From Nectonema munidae (taxonomy: Eukaryota > Nematomorpha > Nectonematoida > Nectonematidae): DNA of 64,000 nucleotides. Under the pieces are notes generated by a model that saw only the letters and a list, made by a program, of their open reading frames with translations, was not told where the DNA came from and did no database searches. A program made the translations under genes and the position numbers. This document shows positions 59,990-64,000 of this stretch, piece by piece (within the stretch, counting starts at the first letter, position 1; each line of letters starts with the position of its first letter). Location of the stretch: contig JAUIRK010000008.1 in NCBI GenBank assembly GCA_030549495.1, positions 62,001 through 126,000 of the forward strand, given 5' to 3'.

Positions 59990-62240
59990 TGTTTATGTCT
60001 GTCTGTGTTAGAGTGCTCTCTGTTTGTCCCTGCCTATTTTTGAGTGCTTCCTGTTTGTGCATGCCTTTGGTAGAGTTCTCTCTGTTTGTGCCTGGCTGTT
60101 TTTGAGTGCCCCTGTTAGTGCCTGTTTGTATTTGAGTGTTCCCTGTTTGTGCCTGCCTATGTTTGAGTGCCCCTTGTTGGCGCCTGTCTGTGTGTAAGTG
60201 CTCCCTGTTTGTGACACTTGGTCCATATTTGTACCTGCCTGTGTTTAAGTGCTCCTTGTTTGTGCCTGACTGTGTTTGAGTGCTCCCTGTTTGTGGCTGC
60301 CTGTGTTTAAGTTCTCTCTGTTTGACTATTACCTGTTTGCATCTGCTTGTGTTTAAGTACTCCCTGTTTGTACCTGCCTGTTATGTGAGTGCTCCCTGGT
60401 GCCTTCCTGTTATTTAAGTGCTCCCTGTTTGTGCCTGCATGTGTTTGATTGCCCCCTGTTGTTTAAGCGCTACCTTTTTGTGCCTTCTCTATTTAATTGT
60501 GCCTGCCTTTTTTTGAGGGCCTGGTTGTGTTTGAGTGCTCCCTGTTTGTGCCTCCTGTCTTTGAGTGCCACTGTTGGTGTCTGCCTCTGTTTAAGTCCTA
60601 CCTGTGTTTAAGTGCTCCTTGTCTATGCCTAACTGTGTTTAAGTGCTATCTGTTTGTGTCAGCAGGTTGTTTGAATGCTACCATTTTGTGGCCATCTCTG
60701 TGTAAGTGCTCCTTGTTTGTGCCTGACTGTGTTTGAGTGCTTCATGTTTGTGCCTCCTGTTTGGGTTTGCCTGTGTTTGAGTGCTCCCTGTTTGTGATGT
60801 CCTGTGTTTGAATGCCCCCTGTTGGTTCTTGCCTGTGTTAAAGTGCTTGTGTTAAGTTGCTCCCTATTTGCGCCTGAATCTGTTTAATTGCTACGTTTGT
60901 GTATGCATGTGTTTAAGTGTTCCCTGTTTGTGTTTAAGTCTTCTCTGTTTGTGACTGCCTGTGATTGAGTGATCCCTGTTTGTGCTTGCCCGTGTTTGAG
61001 TGCTCACTGTTTGTGTCGACCTGTGATTGAGTGCTCCATGATTATGTCTACCTTTGTTTGAGTGCTCCCTCTTTGTGTCTGCCTGTTGTTTAAGTGCTTC
61101 CTGTTTGTGCCAGTCTGTGGTTGAGTTCCTGACTCTGTTTGAGTCCTACTTATTTGTATTTGACCGTGTTTGGGTGCTTCATGTTTGTTCCTGACGGTTG
61201 TTTGAGTGCTCGTTGTTTGTTCCTGCCTGTGTTTGAGTGCTCTCTGTTTGTATGTTACCTGTTTGTGCCTACCTGTGTTTAAGTGCTCCCTGCCTGCCTG
61301 TTGATTAAATGATCCCTATTTGTACCTGCCTGTTGGTTAAGTGCTCCTTGTTTATGCCTGACTGTGTTTGTATCCTCCGTTTTTGAGTGCTCTCTGTTTG
61401 TACCTGCCTTTGTTTGAGTCCCACCTGTTGGTGCCTGCATATGTTTAAGTGCTCCCTGTTTATGCCTGCCTATTTTAAGTCCTACCTGTGTTTAAGTGGT
61501 CCTTATTTGTGCCTAACTGTGTTTAAGTTTTATCTGTTTGTGCCAGCAGGTTGTTGCCTATTGGTTCTTGCCTGTCTTAAACCTATTTGTGCCTGAATCA
61601 GTTTAATTGCTCCGTTTGTGCAAGTCTTCCCTGTTTGTGATTAAGTGTTCTCACTTTGTACTTGCCTGTGTTTGTGTGCTCACTATTTGTGTCGACCTGT
61701 GTTTGAGTGCTCCATGTTTGTGTCTGCCTTTGTTTGAGTCTGCGTGTGTTAAAGTGCTCCCTCTTTGTGCCTGCCTAGGTTTGAGTATTCCCTCTTTGTG
61801 TCTGCCTTTGTTTGAGTGCTCCCTGTTTGTATCTGCCTGTTGTCTAAGTGCTCCCAGTTTGTGCATGAATGTGTTTGAGTACTTAGTATTGTTGCCTGCC
61901 TGTTGTTTAAGTGCTACCTGTTTTTGCCTGTCTCTGTTTAAGTGCTCTTGTTTGTGCTTGCCTGTCTTTGAGTGCCCACCATTGGTGCCTGCGTGTGTTT
62001 GAGTGCTCCCTATTTGTGCTTTCTCCGTTTAAGTGCTCCTTGTTTGTGCCTGCCTTTCCATGAATGCCTGACTGTGTTTGAGAGTTCCCTGTTTGTGCCT
62101 CCTGTGTTTGAGTGCCACCTGTTGGTGCCTGCCTGTGTTTAAGTGCTCCCTGTTTATGCCTGCCTATTTTTAAGTCTTACCTGTGTCTAAGTGCTCCTTA
62201 TTTGTGCCTAACTGTGTTTAAGTGCTATCTATATGTGCGA
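59990..62240. repeat. satellite of 31-bp units
   Basis: About 2.25 kb of tandem, diverged units of the form TGCCTGCCTGTGTTTGAGTG then CTCCCTGTTTG. Spacing between CTCCCTG cores is usually 31 bp, giving roughly 70 units. Because 31 is not a multiple of three, each frame drifts through the unit and yields long Cys/Leu/Pro-rich open stretches in several frames (such as SAPCLCLPVFECSLFVPA). These are artefacts of the repeat. The G/T-rich strand asymmetry is constant across the array. Confidence 0.92.
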
Positions 62241-62399
62241 GCAGGTTGTTTGAATTAGTAAATTAGATTATAATTAAAAATAAATTAAAGAAAGAATATA
62301 AAAAAGTGTATCATAATAATTTACAATATAAAATAAATTAGATTATCATCAAAATTAGTGAACAATATAAAATAAAATTTGACAATAATTTTTCTTTTT

Positions 62400-63300
62400 T
62401 GATTAAATCCTCTACTCTCAATCTCCGAATGCGAGATCTTTAGCCTTTTACACGCCTGCACTACGATCACTAACATTAACCACCTCCTTCCCCACTTTAC
62501 TACCATCTATTTCTATACCGATGCACAAAACATAATCGACGATCTCTTTATCACACAACATCCCCTTTCAACTCGCCTTCTCCCTAATCAATCTTACAAA
62601 ACATTTCCACATACACCTATGATGTTGCCCTGCTCACCTAAACATACCAGAAAATTCCCTCGTAGACTTTAAACTTACACCTAACCTCCCACATCCCTCT
62701 CATCAACTCCCTACCTCTCAAAATCTTTCTAACGCACATTCACTTATCCTCTCTAGAAAATGGCAGATGTCCATATCTCATCTCAAAATGCACAAATCTC
62801 CTCTTTACCACACATCAAAACAATTCACACAACTTTCAAAAACAAAAAATTTACACCATCGCGTTCAACCATTCGTTGACTATCAGGCCACTGCCTATGC
62901 AAAGTATATCTCTTCCGAATTAAAGTAAGCGAAAATCCATACTGTCGTTTCGGATGCGACACAATAGAAACGCCATACCACCTCATCTTCACATGTCAAA
63001 TCTTCTCTTATCATTGCCAAAATCTTTTATTTCGCTGCCTTTCTTTATTTAATAGATCTCCAACAACACTCTCAGATCTTCTATTACACCCAACACTACT
63101 AAAATCCCTAGCAACCCTCATTGACACCATTGAAACAACTCTCATCACCGTTGATAACCCTATAACAAACTAATCTGCCTTTCCTTTCTATTTTTAGAAT
63201 AACATCTGTAACTCCTCCCTATCTCTACCAACATCTGCATCCTCCTTAACCAACTCTCAAGCTTACGCGAGCATATCAGCACACGCTGGAAAGTGATTTG
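62400..63300 (+). mobile_element. LINE 3' part: RNase H and CCHC finger
   Basis: Plus-strand frames read LSISECEIFSLLHACTTITN and IYFYTDAQNIIDDLF (62405-62550), an RNase H domain with its Glu and Asp. After frame changes come YLFRIKVSENPYCRFGCDTI and ETPYHLIFTCQ (62905-63000), the C--C--H---C zinc motif found at the end of I-type LINE ORF2, then a short tail protein. C-rich composition matches the pieces at 15.7 kb and 57.8-58.9 kb. It is broken in several places and truncated upstream by or near the satellite. Confidence 0.8.
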
Positions 63301-63352
63301 AAATCTACCTACCATATATAATCTTAATTAAAATTGTATAAATGACTAATTA

Positions 63353-63488
63353 AAGGTACCATATGGTGTTTTCATCAAGAAGGCACAATTGAGCCGCTTG
63401 TATCGAATTATGAGGAAAGCAGGCTTGATGCGGGAACGAACGCACCTTGAATTATCGAATCCAGCATTTAACCAACCCTACTTACGCT
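63353..63488 (-). mobile_element. tRNA-derived SINE, copy 6
   Basis: The reverse complement reads GCGTAAGTAGGGTTGGTTAA, TGCTGGATTCGATAATTCAA, a damaged B box (GTTCGTTCCCGC), CATCAAGCCTGC, CGATACAAGCGGCTCAATTG and a GGTACC-containing end. It is close to copy 1 and lies just after the LINE end. Confidence 0.8.
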
Positions 63489-63839
63489 AAATTTTTTACT
63501 CTAAAATTTTAAAATAATAGAATTTATAAACTAAATAACTTAGATTAAAGAAAGAAAAATATTATTAACGCTTTACATATTTAAGAATTATCTTTCATAG
63601 AAATCAAAAAAACAACAATATTTTATTAAAAATATACATTTAAAATAGTAACAACTTCAGAAGAGTAGTTAAAATAAGCTGAAAAAGTAAAGCTTTGAGT
63701 TGTACTTTATATTCTAGTGAAAGGTCAAAATTTGTCTTCAATTTCTGTTACCTTGATTGTGTCCATAATGTCTATGCGAATATTTAAAAAGCATATTTTA
63801 TTCTCTTTTGTTTTTAACAATGTTCTTTATTTAAAATAT

Positions 63840-63984
63840 GAATTAAAATATATATTAATAGAAATTGTAAGTTTTCTTGTATTTGATCCAGTTTTTTTTA
63901 TTTCACCTGCATTGAAATTTGCTTTTTTCACTCCCTGGAATGAAACCCAAATTGGTGGTCTATTAAATAATTTATCAAGTTCAA
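63840..63984 (+). other. possible partial exon near the right edge
   Basis: A plus-strand frame reads FISPALKFAFFTPWNETQIG then GLLNNLSSSS and meets a perfect donor GTAAGT at 63985-63990. The text is less repetitive than the AT-rich surroundings. No family is recognised and no acceptor stands out, so it may be chance. Confidence 0.2.
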
Positions 63985-64000
63985 GTAAGTTTTTAATTGA

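Noticed and set aside
60399-62002. Cys/Leu-rich frames in three registers
   Set aside because: They follow from the 31-bp satellite and have no start context or domain.

Overview
This is a strongly AT-rich animal nuclear DNA window with few genes and many decayed transposons. Four host genes are well supported. Three have single-exon coding regions: a mitochondrial thioredoxin (TXN2 type), the PP2A scaffold subunit A (PPP2R1 type) and calcyclin-binding protein (CacyBP/SIP). The fourth is a cofactor-independent phosphoglycerate mutase (iPGM) on the minus strand. Its 11 exons cover about 28.5 kb, their phases close, and they give a complete protein of 516 residues. Vertebrates and insects use the cofactor-dependent enzyme, so this gene suggests an invertebrate lineage that kept iPGM, such as a cnidarian, nematode, sponge or possibly a crustacean. 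The species cannot be settled from the sequence alone.

Layout: 1-5.9 kb is mostly AT-rich DNA with a SINE, a hAT-type end, a 45-bp tandem repeat and a MITE. At 5.9-8.4 kb PPP2R1 and TXN2 lie head to tail on the minus strand, about 130 bp apart. At 8.7-13.6 kb there are a LINE fragment and two hAT transposon remnants. CacyBP lies at 14.7-15.4 kb. It is followed by a LINE with a MITE nested inside it, a piggyBac C-terminus and a badly decayed transposase-like gene (18.2-20.0 kb). The iPGM gene runs from 49.4 kb down to 20.9 kb. Its introns hold at least five piggyBac pieces, one of them nearly intact (38.1-39.7 kb), several LINE pieces, SINEs, a hAT MITE and an unrecognised coding block of different base composition at 23.1-24.6 kb. 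From 49.4 kb to the end I see no host gene. That stretch holds LINE, SINE and piggyBac remnants, fold-back elements, a LINE ORF1 fossil with zinc knuckles, a satellite of 31-bp units more than 2 kb long (60.0-62.2 kb) and the RNase H and zinc-finger end of a LINE.

The host genes do not form an obvious functional cluster: one is glycolytic, one is mitochondrial redox, one is a phosphatase scaffold and one is a ubiquitin-pathway adaptor. The main interest is the density and nesting of DNA transposons (piggyBac, hAT and fold-back types) and the repeat families. I found no clear new multi-gene system.
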